Assembly (NCBI RefSeq): GCF_001064145.1
Contig: NZ_JVOJ01000029.1
Location: 1-64,000 of the forward strand
Length of the DNA stretch: 64,000 bases
From: Sanguibacter keddieii
GTDB taxonomy: Bacteria; Actinomycetota; Actinomycetes; Actinomycetales; Actinomycetaceae
Direction of reading: 5' to 3'
Shown piece by piece: positions 25,783 through 36,375 of this stretch (the stretch's first letter is position 1; each line of letters begins with the position of its first letter). Both the position numbers and the translations under genes were made by a program. Below the pieces are notes generated by a model. It did not search any database. It had not been told where the DNA came from and saw nothing but the letters and a program-made list of their open reading frames with translations.

Positions 25783-25902
25783 ACTCCTCCCATCCGGACT
25801 TTCACCGTCGGTTCCGGAATTTCACCGGCTCAACCGCCCTCGTTCTGTGAGGGCGGGTCGCGGACTATCACCGCCGGTTCGGACTTTCACCGACCCCGGA
25901 GT
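25783..25902 (-). promoter_or_regulatory. FMN riboswitch (RFN element)
   Basis: Read on the minus strand, the segment shows the conserved blocks of the RFN element in order: a GGTCGGTGAAAGTCC half, CCGGCGGTGATAGTCCGCGA, a variable CG-rich hairpin, GCCGGTGAAATTCCGG, ACCGACGGTGAAAGTCCGG and the closing GATGGGAG. Outer bases ACTCC (25898-25902) and GGAGT (25783-25787) can pair as stem P1. It ends about 60 bases before the ribX start, so it should switch off expression when FMN is plentiful. No classic T-run terminator follows, so control is more likely at translation. Confidence 0.93.
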
Positions 25903-25967
25903 ACTCGTGTGCCATTGTGCCACCGGCGCGCGCACCGCGCGAGGCGTATCCGCTATGAAAGAAAAAG

Positions 25968-26003
25968 GGCGGCCGGGCGGGATCTCGTCCCGTTCCGGCC
26001 GCC
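25968..26003 (-). terminator. Rho-independent terminator of the rpe operon
   Basis: A GC-rich stem of about 15 bp (25968-25982 with 25988-26003, one bulge) followed on the minus strand by a T-rich run (complement of 25962-25966). It lies 15 bases beyond the rpe stop and separates the rpe transcript from the riboswitch. Confidence 0.85.
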
Positions 26004-26018
26004 AGAAAAGTTGTGCGG

Positions 26019-26690
26019 TCAGTGCGAGTGGGCGTTGGCGAGCTCGCGCAGCGCCTCAACCTCACGATGAGCATCTTCCGCACGGAAGACCGCGGAACCG
26101 GCGACGAAGTTGTCGGCACCGGCCTCGGCCGCGCGCTCGATAGTGGCGCGGGAAATGCCGCCATCGACCTGGATCGATACCTGCAGCCCCGCGGCGTTGA
26201 TCGCGGCGCGAGTGCGCTCGATCTTCGGGATCATCTGCTCAATGAAGGACTGGCCGCCGAAACCGGGCTCGACCGTCATGATGAGGATCATGTCGAACTC
26301 GTTGAGGATGTCCACGAATGGCGCGATGTCTGTCGCGGGCTTGAGAGCCAGGCCGGCGCGCGCACCGATGCGGTGCAGCTCGCGGGCCAGGCGCAGCGGC
26401 GCTGCCGCGGCCTCTGCGTGGAAGGTGACGGACTCACAACCGACCTCCGCGTACTGTGGAGCCCAACGATCCGGGTCCTCGATCATGAGGTGCGCGTCGA
26501 CCGGGAGAATACCGGACTTGACGACAGCCTCCGCGACGGGCAGACCCCACGAGAGATTGGGGACGAAATGGTTGTCCATGACATCGACGTGTGCGATGTC
26601 CGCTCCTGCGATCTTCGTGAGCTCACCGCGTAGGTCGGCGATGTCGCAGTTGAGAATCGACGGGCTAATTGTGGCGTTCATAACGCACAT
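26019..26690 (-). CDS. rpe: Ribulose-phosphate 3-epimerase
   Basis: Interconverts ribulose 5-phosphate and xylulose 5-phosphate in the pentose phosphate pathway. A TIM barrel of 223 residues with the family motifs [50 protein letters not shown] and VDGGIS. The ATG at 26690 immediately follows the rsmB stop and has GAAGG upstream; the ATG at 26681 is an alternative. It is the last gene of the fmt-rsmB-rpe run, the order found in mycobacteria, where riboflavin genes come next; here the next unit is the FMN-riboswitch transporter. Confidence 0.95.
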   Translation of the reverse strand: MCVMNATISPSILNCDIADLRGELTKIAGADIAHVDVMDNHFVPNLSWGLPVAEAVVKSGILPVDAHLMIEDPDRWAPQYAEVGCESVTFHAEAAAAPLRLARELHRIGARAGLALKPATDIAPFVDILNEFDMILIMTVEPGFGGQSFIEQMIPKIERTRAAINAAGLQVSIQVDGGISRATIERAAEAGADNFVAGSAVFRAEDAHREVEALRELANAHSH

Positions 26691-26691
26691 G

Positions 26692-28164
26692 CTAGCGCCT
26701 TCGCAGGCAGGCTACAAACATAAGATCCGTGCCGAAACGGTGGTCCCATAGCTGGAGCGTCCGACCGCCGAAGCCCGCAATGACGCCCGCAGATTCCGGC
26801 GTGTCCAGCGCCTCAGGTGCGCACTCGTTTGCGAGAGCCACGGTGTCAAGCAGCTCGACCTCGCCAGCCTTCAGCAGGCGCTCGACCTGTTCACGCGTCT
26901 CAGCCGCGTGCGGGGAGCACGTGATGTAGGTGAGAACGCCGCCGGGGCGTGTCAGCGCGACCGCCCGATCGAGCAGTTCGCGCTGGAGGACGGTGAGCTC
27001 CTGCACGTCCTCGGGCGTGCGGTTCCAGCGGGACTCGGGGCGTCGCCGCATCGACCCCATGCCCGAGCAGGGTGCGTCGACGATGACACGATCAAACGAA
27101 CCGAGCGGCCATGCGCTGCGTCCCCCACCAAAGGTACGACCGTCGCCGCTCACGACCTCGATGGAGTCGAACTGGCGCGTCGTCCGCTCCACGAGGCGGG
27201 CACGGTGCGGGTGCACCTCGTTGGCGGTCACGCGCGCACCTGCGTCGGCCGCGAGTCCGGCGAGAAGCGCGGCCTTGCCGCCGGGACCCGCACACAGGTC
27301 GAGCCACCGCTCGTCTGGGCCACCTTCGAGCGGTGCAGATGCGGCGATGAGGGCGGCGAGCTGCGAGCCCTCATCCTGGGCGCCGGAGCGGCCGTCACGA
27401 ATTGAGGGAAGGCGCGCAGGGTCACCGGATTCGAGAAGTACTGCATAAGGGGAGACAGCGCCCAAGGCGACGCGCGTGTCGAGAATATCCTCGGCCTCGT
27501 CAGCGAGTTCGTCGACGCTCATCACAGACGGGCGGGCCGCCAGAGTGACCGTGGGAACCTCGTTATCAGCCTCGAGAACATCGAGAAGCTCATCCGTGGG
27601 GTAACCGTGGGCCTTGAGGGCGTCACGGAACGCAGCGACCATCCATGCCGGGTGTGAGTAGCGCACGCCAAGAGCCTCATCCTCGTCCGCAATGGCATCC
27701 ATGGCTGCCTCACGCTCCGAAGGGTCCTCACGGGTGATCGAGCGAAGGACGGCGTTCACGAAACGGACGGGGCCATCCGTCAGGTGCTCTCGGGCGACAT
27801 CGACGGTGGCCGAAACAGCCGCGTGATCGGGCACGCGCATGTCGAGGAGCTGGTGGGCGCCCATGCGCAGGATGACAAGCGCGCGCGGATCGAGATCGGC
27901 AAGCGGACGATCGATGTGGCGCGAAATGACCCAATCAAGGCGGCCAATCGCGCGCAGCGTGCCGTGGACGAGCTCGGAGGTGAAGGCAGCATCCCGATCG
28001 GAGAAGTGACCGTCGCGCCGTGCCTGACGCAAAGCCTTCGGCAAAATGATGTTCGCAAACGCACCCTCAGTCGCGACTTCGTGAAGGACGTCGTATGCGA
28101 TACGACGAGGCTCATCGGCCTTGCGCAGCTTGCGGTAACCGTCCGCGTAACGCCTCTCGCTCAT
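26692..28164 (-). CDS. rsmB: 16S rRNA cytosine-5 methyltransferase RsmB
   Basis: SAM-dependent enzyme that methylates C967 of 16S rRNA. It has an N-terminal NusB-like RNA-binding domain (about 15-150) and a C-terminal methyltransferase domain with [13 protein letters not shown] (SAM loop), [19 protein letters not shown] and the catalytic Cys in [10 protein letters not shown]. At 490 residues it is slightly longer than the E. coli protein. The start overlaps the fmt stop (ATGA). Confidence 0.95.
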   Translation of the reverse strand: MSERRYADGYRKLRKADEPRRIAYDVLHEVATEGAFANIILPKALRQARRDGHFSDRDAAFTSELVHGTLRAIGRLDWVISRHIDRPLADLDPRALVILRMGAHQLLDMRVPDHAAVSATVDVAREHLTDGPVRFVNAVLRSITREDPSEREAAMDAIADEDEALGVRYSHPAWMVAAFRDALKAHGYPTDELLDVLEADNEVPTVTLAARPSVMSVDELADEAEDILDTRVALGAVSPYAVLLESGDPARLPSIRDGRSGAQDEGSQLAALIAASAPLEGGPDERWLDLCAGPGGKAALLAGLAADAGARVTANEVHPHRARLVERTTRQFDSIEVVSGDGRTFGGGRSAWPLGSFDRVIVDAPCSGMGSMRRRPESRWNRTPEDVQELTVLQRELLDRAVALTRPGGVLTYITCSPHAAETREQVERLLKAGEVELLDTVALANECAPEALDTPESAGVIAGFGGRTLQLWDHRFGTDLMFVACLRRR

Positions 28165-29105
28165 CGCTCAGCCTCCAGCTCCCCCCCAAGGCGCAGGTCT
28201 TGGGACGGACGCGCTCCCCTCGCCCAGGCGGCCGCGTCCATCCAGGACTTGCCGGCCGGGGCGACCTTGCCGAGCACGAGGGCTCCGCTTGCGCACCCGA
28301 CGGTCACCTGCTTCTTCGTCACCTCGAGCTGCCCGGGAGCCAGATCGTCACGGTCCACAGGCGTTGCCTTGTCGAGCTTCATGCGGGCCCCGCCCGGCAC
28401 CACCGTGTAGGCACCAGGATTGGGCGTCACGGAACGAATGATGCGGTCCTCGTGTTCGGCGTCGTGCGTGAACGACACGTAGCCGTCGACGTGCTCGAGG
28501 CGGCGCGCGTGCGTCACGCCTTCCGCCGACTGCGCAGTCGCGGTTGCACTGCCATCGGCAAGCGCATCGACAACGCCGAGCACCTGATCCGCGCCGGCCT
28601 CGGCCATGGACGAGAGTAGCTCGCCAGCGCTCTCGCGAACGATCGGAACCTCGATGCGTGAATAGACGTCGCCCGTATCCAGGCCCTCCTCGAGGTTAAA
28701 CACGCAGGACGCGGTCGTCGCATCCCCTTGCCGAATCGCCCACTGGACCGGAGCAGCTCCACGCCACCTCGGCAGATCCGAGAAATGCAGGTTTACCCAC
28801 CCGTGGGCGGGCATCACCAGTACGTTCGGGGGCACGAGGCCGCCGTACGCGACGACAACACCGAGGTCCGCCTGCACGTCCTCGATGCGCTGCACGATCT
28901 CGGGGGTCTTCAACGTCGTTGTCTCCAACAGTTCCACACCGAATTCGGCGGCTACTTCCGCCACTGGAGACGGGTAGACCGTCTTGCCGCGACCGCGCCG
29001 AGCCGGCGGACGTGTGATGACGAGGGCGACCTCGTGGGACGACGACAGCAGGGCCCGCAGCGTAGGGACTGCGGCCTCGGGGGTACCAGCAAAAATAATG
29101 CGCAC
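28161..29105 (-). CDS. fmt: Methionyl-tRNA formyltransferase
   Basis: Transfers a formyl group from 10-formyl-tetrahydrofolate to initiator Met-tRNA. The N-terminal catalytic domain carries MRIIFAGTPEAAVP and the signature VNLHFSDLPRWRGAAPVQWAI, where the usual NLHPSLLPRWRG has Phe for Pro; the C-terminal OB-like domain follows from about residue 205. The 314-residue length is standard. It sits between priA and rsmB in the conserved order. Confidence 0.95.
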   Translation of the reverse strand: MRIIFAGTPEAAVPTLRALLSSSHEVALVITRPPARRGRGKTVYPSPVAEVAAEFGVELLETTTLKTPEIVQRIEDVQADLGVVVAYGGLVPPNVLVMPAHGWVNLHFSDLPRWRGAAPVQWAIRQGDATTASCVFNLEEGLDTGDVYSRIEVPIVRESAGELLSSMAEAGADQVLGVVDALADGSATATAQSAEGVTHARRLEHVDGYVSFTHDAEHEDRIIRSVTPNPGAYTVVPGGARMKLDKATPVDRDDLAPGQLEVTKKQVTVGCASGALVLGKVAPAGKSWMDAAAWARGARPSQDLRLGGELEAER

Positions 29106-29139
29106 GGCCGCCAGTTTACGGCACCGCGCAGGCCCTGAC

Positions 29140-31122
29140 TCAGAAGAGCTCGGGTGGGTTCACGCTCATTTTCACGAGCGGAACCTTGCGGGCACTGCGC
29201 GAGCGCCGAATACCGGTGAGAACCGCGAGCATCGACGCAGCCCCAGCCAACGGGGTTCGCACCAGCGTACGCACCTCGTTTTCTTCGCCCTCACGCGTCG
29301 CGGCTCGTACGACGGTACCGACCAGCTCAGCCCCTCCCTCGCGAATGACCTGTTCGGCGACCTGGCGGACTTGAGCCGCCGGCCCATCGAGAGCAACCAT
29401 CGTCGCGGCCGGGAAAAAGCCCAGGGCCTCGCGCTCATCCAAGAGACGATCGGCATAGTCGGTGGGGGCCCAGCGCACGAGTGCCTGCCCCAGGGCATCG
29501 GGAATCGTCCCGACGACGAGGCCGGGGTGGCCTGGGCGGACGAGAGACAGTGCGTTGAGCCACCGCCTGGCTGCTTCCTCCGGGGCCCACAGCTCCGTGC
29601 GGCCAGCTAGGGCGTGGGCGTCGAGAATGATTGCGGCGGCGTAGCCACCGTCCACGTCCGGCTCAGCTCCCGGCGTCGCAACGACAACAGTGGAACGTGC
29701 GGGAAGCTGACGGCTGATCCGATGAGCTGCCGACGACTCGAGGACCGACGCGTCCGGGAGGTTGCGCGCGATCTCCTCGGCGGTGCGCGTCGAACCCACG
29801 CGAGCTGCGCGCAGCTCTGTGCCGGAGCAGTGCGGGCACCGCCACGTCTGCGAGGTACGCCCGCACCACGAGCAGGTCGTCTCTCCCCCACTGCCCACAG
29901 CGAGAGGCCCGGAGCAATGACGACAGCGCGCACGTTCGCCGCAGCGCCGGCAGACGACCGTGGGCCAATACCCTGAGGCCGCGACCTGGATGAGCACGGG
30001 GCCTTCTCGAAGCCCCTGGCGGATCATACGCAACGCGGCCTGAGGAATGCGCATGTGGCCGCTGGCTCCCTCACGTTCCGCTTCCGCCTGGCCATGCAGA
30101 TGGACGCGAGGAGTCGCGTCGCGCAGCGCGTCGGGCACGGGATCGAGGCTCACAGCCCAGCCGGAACGAACGAGTGCCTGTGCCTTTACCGAGCGCGCAT
30201 GTGAGGCTACGAGGAGTCCCGCTCCCTCCACCGCGCACCGCTGCACGGCGACATCAAGAACATCGCAGCGAGGAAAACGGCGCTCACGCAATCGATCGTC
30301 CCCGTCATCGCAGATGACGATGAGGCCCAGCTTCGCGCACGGAACCCACGCAGCCGAGCGCGTCCCGATCACAATCGGAAGACGCCCGAGTGTCGCGGCT
30401 ACGTGGATGCGGTAGCGCTCCTCGGGACTCACGTCACCGCCCGTGACGGCGACGGGAACACCGAGGTCCTCCTCGAGGACACGTGCGTACCGCGCTGCGT
30501 CCTCTCCGGTCGCCGTCACGATAATGGCGCTGCGCCCCGAAGAAACGGCGGCGGCGACGGCATCCGACAAGCACGCGCGCATCCGGGGACGCAACGCGGT
30601 GACGACTGCACGCGGAGACTGGCCGGCTGCAAGGCGGTGAAGCAACGCTTCCCCAGCAGAATAAGCAGCCCAGCCCTCGGAAATAGTCGGAGCCGCGACG
30701 GATGGCCACGCCGACTCGTGCGCCTCGACAACGGTCTTCTCACCACGCGCGTGCCGCGGCGGAATCGCGAGCGAGAGCACCTGGGAGGTCGTCGCGAGGA
30801 AACGCGCGGCAATGCGACGAGCAGTCTCATACAGAGCGGGCGTCAGTACCGGGATCGACGAGACGACGGATTCTATCTGCGCGGCATCGTCAAGCACGTC
30901 GCGCCGTGTACGCTCAACGATCCATCCATCCGCGCGCGTGCCGGAAAACCGCACACGAACTGCACGGCCGACCTCGGCCTCGTCAATGAGCGTGCCCGGT
31001 ACAACGTAGTCAAGCGGCCGATCCATGTGGGGCAGATCGACGTCAACGAGCACACGAGCGATGTCCGCGGCCCGAGACCGCGGCGGATCGAAACCGTCAA
31101 GCATGCCCTGTTGGGAAGTCAT
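29140..31122 (-). CDS. priA: PriA-like primosomal protein without helicase motifs
   Basis: A 660-residue actinobacterial PriA homologue for replication restart. The N-terminal DNA-binding domain (DRPLDYVVP, VRVRFSGTRADGWIVER) and the zinc-binding insert with four Cys pairs (CRRCG, CRHC, CSWCG, CPHC; about 398-440) are intact. The Walker A loop is missing (the matching stretch reads AAGQSPRAVV), and the Walker B DEEH is replaced by CDDGDDR, so it cannot be an ATP-driven helicase. Actinobacterial PriA proteins are known to have lost these motifs and probably act as a protein-binding scaffold. The gene lies between the VKOR and fmt genes. Confidence 0.9.
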   Translation of the reverse strand: MTSQQGMLDGFDPPRSRAADIARVLVDVDLPHMDRPLDYVVPGTLIDEAEVGRAVRVRFSGTRADGWIVERTRRDVLDDAAQIESVVSSIPVLTPALYETARRIAARFLATTSQVLSLAIPPRHARGEKTVVEAHESAWPSVAAPTISEGWAAYSAGEALLHRLAAGQSPRAVVTALRPRMRACLSDAVAAAVSSGRSAIIVTATGEDAARYARVLEEDLGVPVAVTGGDVSPEERYRIHVAATLGRLPIVIGTRSAAWVPCAKLGLIVICDDGDDRLRERRFPRCDVLDVAVQRCAVEGAGLLVASHARSVKAQALVRSGWAVSLDPVPDALRDATPRVHLHGQAEAEREGASGHMRIPQAALRMIRQGLREGPVLIQVAASGYWPTVVCRRCGERARCRHCSGPLAVGSGGETTCSWCGRTSQTWRCPHCSGTELRAARVGSTRTAEEIARNLPDASVLESSAAHRISRQLPARSTVVVATPGAEPDVDGGYAAAIILDAHALAGRTELWAPEEAARRWLNALSLVRPGHPGLVVGTIPDALGQALVRWAPTDYADRLLDEREALGFFPAATMVALDGPAAQVRQVAEQVIREGGAELVGTVVRAATREGEENEVRTLVRTPLAGAASMLAVLTGIRRSRSARKVPLVKMSVNPPELF

Positions 31123-31164
31123 GATCCTAGTGAATCACGGCCCGCACACATCTGCGTCCCGCTC

Positions 31165-31800
31165 TCAGCCGAGAAGCTTCAGACCGTACTTCGCGACCAC
31201 CATGGCGAGCACGCCAAAAACGATCAGGCCCCACAGAGCCCAGTCGAGGCCCTGAGCGACAAGACGGCGCAGCCCCTCGGGTGCCGGGATGACGCCGTCG
31301 CGAACATTGATGCGAGTGATTCCACCAAACACGAGTGTTGTCGTTAGGGTGATGAGCAGGCACCACGGGCACAGCACCTGAATGATGAAATACGACTGCC
31401 CGAACAGCCAGAACGCAAAGAACAGTGCGATCGTGTACAGCAGGTTCGTGCCGAGCATGTACCAGCGCGGGAACTTCACGCCCGCGAAAATAGCGACGGA
31501 GACAGCGAGAACCACGGCCTCGAAAAAGATGCCGAGGAAAGCGTTAGGAAAGCCGAGGATGCGCGCCTGCCACGTCTGCGCGACCGTCGAACACGACAGT
31601 ACGGACGAAATATCGCAGCCAAAGCGCGCTGACGAGTCAGCGGCCAGCTGCCACGCTTCGATCGAGAGAACAAACGACGTGACGAGGCCGATGGAGCCGG
31701 AAATGATCATCTCCAGGCTCGTGCGCCGACGCCACGCGCGGCGAGCGGACTCGGTCTCGTACGAGGGCAGGTAGTCCTGGGCTTCCACTGCCTCACTCAT
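31165..31800 (-). CDS. Vitamin K epoxide reductase (VKOR) family protein
   Basis: A 211-residue membrane protein with about five helices. The two catalytic cysteine pairs of the VKOR family are present: the loop Cys62/Cys70 ([11 protein letters not shown]) and the CPWC motif (144-147). In actinobacteria VKOR takes the place of DsbB, reoxidising an extracytoplasmic thiol oxidase and passing electrons to quinone. No DsbA- or thioredoxin-like partner with a CxxC motif is encoded nearby. The ATG at 31800 overlaps the metK stop (ATGA). Confidence 0.9.
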   Translation of the reverse strand: MSEAVEAQDYLPSYETESARRAWRRRTSLEMIISGSIGLVTSFVLSIEAWQLAADSSARFGCDISSVLSCSTVAQTWQARILGFPNAFLGIFFEAVVLAVSVAIFAGVKFPRWYMLGTNLLYTIALFFAFWLFGQSYFIIQVLCPWCLLITLTTTLVFGGITRINVRDGVIPAPEGLRRLVAQGLDWALWGLIVFGVLAMVVAKYGLKLLG

Positions 31801-32984
31801 GCGAGCGCAGCCTTGAGCTGGTCGACGCGGTTGATCGCTTCCCACGGGAACTGCTCGCGGCCGAAGTGACCATACGCGGCGGTCTCGCGGTAGATCGGAC
31901 GCAGCAGATCGAGGTCTTCGATCATGCCGAGGGGACGCAGGTCGAAGACCTCGCGGATGGCGTCCGCGATGCGTGCCTCGGGCGCCGAAGCAGTCCCGAA
32001 GGTGTCGACGTACAGGCCGATCGGGCGAGCACGTCCAATGGCGTAGGCAAGCTGAATTTCGCAGCGCTTGGCGATGCCGGCGGCCACGACGTTCTTAGCC
32101 ACCCAACGGGCGGCGTAGGTGGCGGAACGATCGACCTTCGACGGGTCCTTGCCGGAGAAAGCGCCGCCACCGTGGCGGGCCATGCCGCCATAGGTGTCGA
32201 CGATGATCTTGCGACCGGTGAGGCCGGCGTCCGCGGCGGGGCCGCCCAGGACGAAGCGACCCGACGGGTTGATAAGAGTGGTCATGGATCCGGTCGCCAA
32301 CGCGAGACCAGACTCCTCGATGACAGGGGTGATGACGTTGTCGCGCACCGCGTCAGCGATCGCCGACTGCGACAGCGCCTCGTCGTGCTGGGTGGACACG
32401 ACGATCGTGTCGATACCCACCGGCCGACCGTCCTCGTACGCGAGGGTCACCTGAGTCTTGCCGTCGGGACGCAGCCCTTCAACGATGCCCTGCTTGCGAA
32501 CGTCAGTCAGTCGCTTTGCCAGGCGATGTGCCAGCCAAATGGGCGCGGGCATGAGATCCGGGGTATCCGAAGAAGCGTAACCGAACATGATGCCCTGATC
32601 ACCCGCGCCGAGACGATCGCGCGGGTCACCGCCCTGGGAGCCGCGCACTTCAAGGGCTTCATCAACGCCGCCGGCGATGTCGGGGCTCTGGCCGTCCAGC
32701 GACACGGAAACGCCGCAGGAGGCACCGTCGAAGCCAACGCGCGACGAGTCGTAGCCGATCGACAGGATCTCACGACGCACAATCTCAGGAATCTCAACGT
32801 ACGCCTCGGTCGTCACCTCACCGGCGATGTGGATGAGGCCGGTGGCCGCCATCGTCTCGACGGCAACGCGCGAGCGAGGGTCGGCGGCGAGCAGCGCGTC
32901 GAGGATCGCATCGGAGATACGGTCACAGACCTTGTCGGGGTGACCTTCGGTAACGGACTCAGAAGAAAAAAGCTGTTGACTCAC
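31797..32984 (-). CDS. metK: S-adenosylmethionine synthetase
   Basis: Makes S-adenosylmethionine from methionine and ATP in the cytoplasm. The 395-residue protein has the family motifs [45 protein letters not shown] and the lysines and aspartates of the active site. It overlaps coaBC and the VKOR gene by 4 bp each, so it is translated from the same transcript as rpoZ and coaBC, as is usual in actinobacteria. Confidence 0.97.
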   Translation of the reverse strand: MSQQLFSSESVTEGHPDKVCDRISDAILDALLAADPRSRVAVETMAATGLIHIAGEVTTEAYVEIPEIVRREILSIGYDSSRVGFDGASCGVSVSLDGQSPDIAGGVDEALEVRGSQGGDPRDRLGAGDQGIMFGYASSDTPDLMPAPIWLAHRLAKRLTDVRKQGIVEGLRPDGKTQVTLAYEDGRPVGIDTIVVSTQHDEALSQSAIADAVRDNVITPVIEESGLALATGSMTTLINPSGRFVLGGPAADAGLTGRKIIVDTYGGMARHGGGAFSGKDPSKVDRSATYAARWVAKNVVAAGIAKRCEIQLAYAIGRARPIGLYVDTFGTASAPEARIADAIREVFDLRPLGMIEDLDLLRPIYRETAAYGHFGREQFPWEAINRVDQLKAALA

Positions 32985-34210
32985 TGCTTTAGATTATCAA
33001 GGAATGAAGCCATATGGCCGACAAGACGAGCGGCAACCTCATCCTTTGAGCCGACGTAACGGCCCGCGATGTGGCCGCTTGCATCGAGGAGGCGAATATC
33101 GTTGGGCACGTCGCCAAATCCGACGCTCTCCCCCACCCGGTTCAAACAAATGAAATCAGCACCTTTTCGAGCAGCCTTGTCAGCGCCGTAGGCGAGAATC
33201 TCCTCGTCGGTGCCGGTCTCCGCGGCGAAACCGACGACGAGGGGCGGGCGCTGGTCGCCGTGCGCGACTTCAGCGAGGATATCGGGGTTACGAACCAGGC
33301 GGATCGTCGGAGCGTCCTCGGTCGATGGGTCCTTCTTCATCTTCGACTCCGAGGTGGCCTCGGGCCGAAAGTCCGCAACGGCTGCCGTCATCACGAGAGC
33401 ATCGGCGTCGGCCACCTGATCGATCGTTGCATCGCGCATCTGCAGGGCGCTCCCCACGCGAGTGACCTGCACGCCCGTCGGCAGCGCCTCGAGGAGAGCC
33501 GACTCGATGTTCGCGGCGATCACCCGTACTGAGGCGCCGGCTCGCGCCGCTGCCGACGCAATCGCCAGTCCCTGACGGCCGGATGACTGATTGCCCAAAA
33601 AACGGACCGGATCGATGGGTTCGCGCGTCCCGCCAGCGGTGACAACGACCGTGCGGCCAGCAAGAGGGCTCGACGCCCGGTTGCGAGCATCAAGCACGTC
33701 GAGAGCCACCCGAGCGATCTCCTCGGGTTCAGGAAGACGGCCGACACCGCTGTCGCCAGAACCGAGCGCGCCAGACGCAGGATCGATGACGTGCACACCG
33801 CGCTCGCGAAGCGTCTTGACGTTGGCCTGCGTGGCGGGTGCCAGCCACATGTTGGAGTGCATCGCGGGGGCAACGACAACGGGCGCGTCAGACGCGAGAA
33901 CCGTCAGCGAGACCATGTCGTCGGCGAAACCGGCGGCGAGGCGCGCCAAAGAATTCGCGGTCGCGGGAACGACGATGATGAGGTCTGCGAGGCGAGCAAG
34001 CTCCACGTGCTCGGCGCGCCCCTCCCCCGCAATGTCAACTGCGACCGGGCGGGAGGTGATGCCCTCCCAGGTGGAGCGGCCAACGAAATCCAATGACGCG
34101 CGCGTCGCAGTGACATACACGTCGTGGCCCGCGCGTTGACACTCACGGACCACGATGGGTGCTTTAAAGGCTGCGACGCCGCCGGTCACTCCGACGACGA
34201 TCGTTGCCAT
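32981..34210 (-). CDS. coaBC: Bifunctional phosphopantothenoylcysteine synthetase/decarboxylase
   Basis: Two steps of coenzyme A synthesis. The N-terminal flavin-dependent decarboxylase (CoaC) domain shows [15 protein letters not shown] and the active-site region APAMHSNMW; the C-terminal synthetase (CoaB) domain shows [25 protein letters not shown] and ADFRPE. From the ATG at 34210, one base after the rpoZ stop, the protein has 409 residues, the usual length; a longer frame to 34288 would overlap rpoZ. Confidence 0.96.
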   Translation of the reverse strand: MATIVVGVTGGVAAFKAPIVVRECQRAGHDVYVTATRASLDFVGRSTWEGITSRPVAVDIAGEGRAEHVELARLADLIIVVPATANSLARLAAGFADDMVSLTVLASDAPVVVAPAMHSNMWLAPATQANVKTLRERGVHVIDPASGALGSGDSGVGRLPEPEEIARVALDVLDARNRASSPLAGRTVVVTAGGTREPIDPVRFLGNQSSGRQGLAIASAAARAGASVRVIAANIESALLEALPTGVQVTRVGSALQMRDATIDQVADADALVMTAAVADFRPEATSESKMKKDPSTEDAPTIRLVRNPDILAEVAHGDQRPPLVVGFAAETGTDEEILAYGADKAARKGADFICLNRVGESVGFGDVPNDIRLLDASGHIAGRYVGSKDEVAARLVGHMASFLDNLKQ

Positions 34211-34211
34211 G

Positions 34212-34478
34212 TCAGGCCTCGGGGTTTGCTTCGAGAGACAGGAGGCCTTCGTTGATCTCGCGCAGGGAAACAGCCAGCGGCTTCTCATCCGGCTGCACGT
34301 CGACGACCGGACCCACGAACTGGATCATGTTCTGCTGAAGCTGCAGATTGTAGGAGTTAATCTGTCGTGCGCGCTTCGCGGCGAAAATAACCAGCGCGTA
34401 CTTGGAATCGACGTGCTCCAGCAGATCGTCAATGGGCGGGGACGTGATGCCCACAGGCTGGGCAACAATTCCGGACAT
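34212..34478 (-). CDS. rpoZ: RNA polymerase omega subunit
   Basis: Small subunit that helps assemble RNA polymerase. The 88-residue protein has the N-terminal helix [24 protein letters not shown], typical of omega, and an actinobacterial C-terminal part ([14 protein letters not shown]). It is placed between gmk and coaBC, the conserved order. Confidence 0.93.
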   Translation of the reverse strand: MSGIVAQPVGITSPPIDDLLEHVDSKYALVIFAAKRARQINSYNLQLQQNMIQFVGPVVDVQPDEKPLAVSLREINEGLLSLEANPEA

Positions 34479-34514
34479 GCGTGTATTCCTCTCAGTGGCG
34501 GATTCAGATAGATA

Positions 34515-35072
34515 CTACTCCAGGCCAATGAGCCGAGCCAGCTCATCCACCGCGCGCTCCACATCGTCGTTGATCACAACATGGTCAAACTCCGAGGCAG
34601 CCTCCAGCTCAACGCGGGCGGTAGCCAGGCGGCGTGCCTGTTCCTCTGGGCTTTCGGTGCCGCGCCCGATCAGGCGACGTTCGAGCTCCTCCCACGAAGG
34701 TGGAGCGAGGAAAATGAACTGCGCGTCGGGCCTGGTGGTGCGGACCTGACGCGCGCCAGCCAGATCGATCTCAAGGAGCACGGGCTTGCCAGCGGCGAGG
34801 GCTTCATCGACGGGTCCGCGAGGCGTTCCGTACTTGTTTTTTCCATGAACAGGCGCCCACTCCAACATGTCTCCGCGTTCGATCATTGCATCGAACTCTT
34901 GAGCGGAAACGAAGTAGTAGTGGACGCCGTTCAATTCACCGGGCCGAGGATCGCGAGTTGTTGCCGAGATCGACACGTTGAGCGTCGGGAAGCGCTTCGT
35001 CAGCGCCGCGACAACAGTTCCCTTTCCAACGGCTGTAGGGCCAGCGAGGACAGTCAGTTGAGCCTTTGTCAT
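34515..35072 (-). CDS. gmk: Guanylate kinase
   Basis: Phosphorylates GMP to GDP. The P-loop reads AGPTAVGKGTV (usual SGPSGVGKGT), followed by SISATTRDPRPGE and VHYYFVS for GMP binding and the lid region REQ-like segment around residue 130. The 185-residue length is typical. It lies 27 bp after mihF, the standard actinobacterial order mihF-gmk-rpoZ. Confidence 0.96.
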   Translation of the reverse strand: MTKAQLTVLAGPTAVGKGTVVAALTKRFPTLNVSISATTRDPRPGELNGVHYYFVSAQEFDAMIERGDMLEWAPVHGKNKYGTPRGPVDEALAAGKPVLLEIDLAGARQVRTTRPDAQFIFLAPPSWEELERRLIGRGTESPEEQARRLATARVELEAASEFDHVVINDDVERAVDELARLIGLE

Positions 35073-35099
35073 GACTCAAGTGTGCCACGCTTGACCGCG

Positions 35100-35411
35100 T
35101 CAGCCGAAACGCTCGACGAGCGCCTTCCGCTGGACGGGGCCGAGGCCACGTACGCGCCTGCTCTGGGCGATCTTGTACTCGTCCATCAGCACGGCAGCCG
35201 TGTTCGTGCCGACGCGCGGCAGCGACTCCAGCAGCGAAACGACCTTCATCTTCGCTACGGCTTCGTCTGAATCAGCGAGTTCCAAAACCTCCGACAGGTT
35301 CATCGAGCGCGCCTTAAGCGCGTTCTTCACTTCGGCGCGACGCCTCCGTGCCTGCGTTGCCTTTTCGAGGGCCTGCGCCCTCTGTTCTGGCGTGAGATCA
35401 GGTAGTGCCAT
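35100..35411 (-). CDS. mihF: Actinobacterial integration host factor mIHF
   Basis: A 103-residue DNA-binding nucleoid protein specific to actinobacteria, unrelated in sequence to the proteobacterial IHF. The hallmark segment LPRVGTNTAAVLMDEYKIAQSRRVRGLGPVQRKALVERFG contains the helix-two-turn-helix fold (quoted by position: about residues 64-103). The ATG at 35411 is preferred over the one at 35420 because GGAGGAG is nine bases before it and directly abuts the other. The 100-bp gap upstream (35412-35512) separates it from pyrF and probably holds its own promoter. Confidence 0.93.
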   Translation of the reverse strand: MALPDLTPEQRAQALEKATQARRRRAEVKNALKARSMNLSEVLELADSDEAVAKMKVVSLLESLPRVGTNTAAVLMDEYKIAQSRRVRGLGPVQRKALVERFG

Positions 35412-35512
35412 TCTGATCATCTCCTCCGTTGGGATCTTCGGTAAATAAACTATGTCACCTTCCGGACCACTAGTGCCAGACCAAAACGCTGCTCCTTTAG
35501 TAACAGAGTAGA

Positions 35513-36375
35513 TTATTGCAGCGAATCGACCGTCGCACGGTAGGCGTTGCGAAGGCCGCTGATACTTGGACCAGAGCGCAAGATTGCGCGGGAGGATGAG
35601 GCGAGGACAGCATCTTCCGCTCCGGCGAAAACCTCCCTGACCTGCGCCGGGCCAGCGCCCTGTGCGCCCACTCCTGGAGCCAAAAAAGCGCCATTGAGCG
35701 AGGCGAGATCGATGCCCAAACGCTTGACTGCGTCGCCTACGGTGGCTCCCACGACGATGCCAGCAGGGCCAAGATGCTGTTGGTCACACCGGCTGTTAAA
35801 GTCCGCCAGTTGGGACACGATGCGCCCCGCAACGCTGGTTCCGTCCTCGCCGCGGGCGTGCTGAACGGAGGCACCTTCGGGGTTCGATGTGAGGGCGAGA
35901 ACGAACACTCCCCTTCCGGTCTGTCGCGCCAACTCGAGGGCGGGGGTCAGCGATCCGACGCCGAGGTAGGGCGAGAGGGTGACTGCATCGCCGGCAAGCG
36001 GGGAGGCATCCGACAGGAACGCCTGTGCATAACCGTCCATCGTCGAGCCGATGTCACCGCGCTTAGCATCCACAATGCACAGCGTGCCGACTTCGCGGCA
36101 GGCAGCGATGACATCTTCGAGGATGGCGACGCCTCGAGAGCCGTGCCGTTCGAAGAACGCGGCCTGAGGCTTGAAGGCAGCGACGCGACCGCCGAGCGCC
36201 TCGATCACTCGAAGGGAGAACTCTCGCACACCGTTCGCGTCGTCGTCAAGTCCCCATTCCTGCAAGAGGCTCGCGTGTGGATCGATGCCCACGCACACCG
36301 GGCCGTAGGCGCGCATGGCGGTGTACAGACGGTCGCCGAAGCCGGCCGAGGCTGCAGGTTTGATTGCGGAAGTAG

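Noticed and set aside
23886-25805. Thiamine-precursor (ThiXY) importer
   Set aside because: The protein families fit, but the leader is an FMN (RFN) element and not a TPP riboswitch, so flavin is the better assignment.
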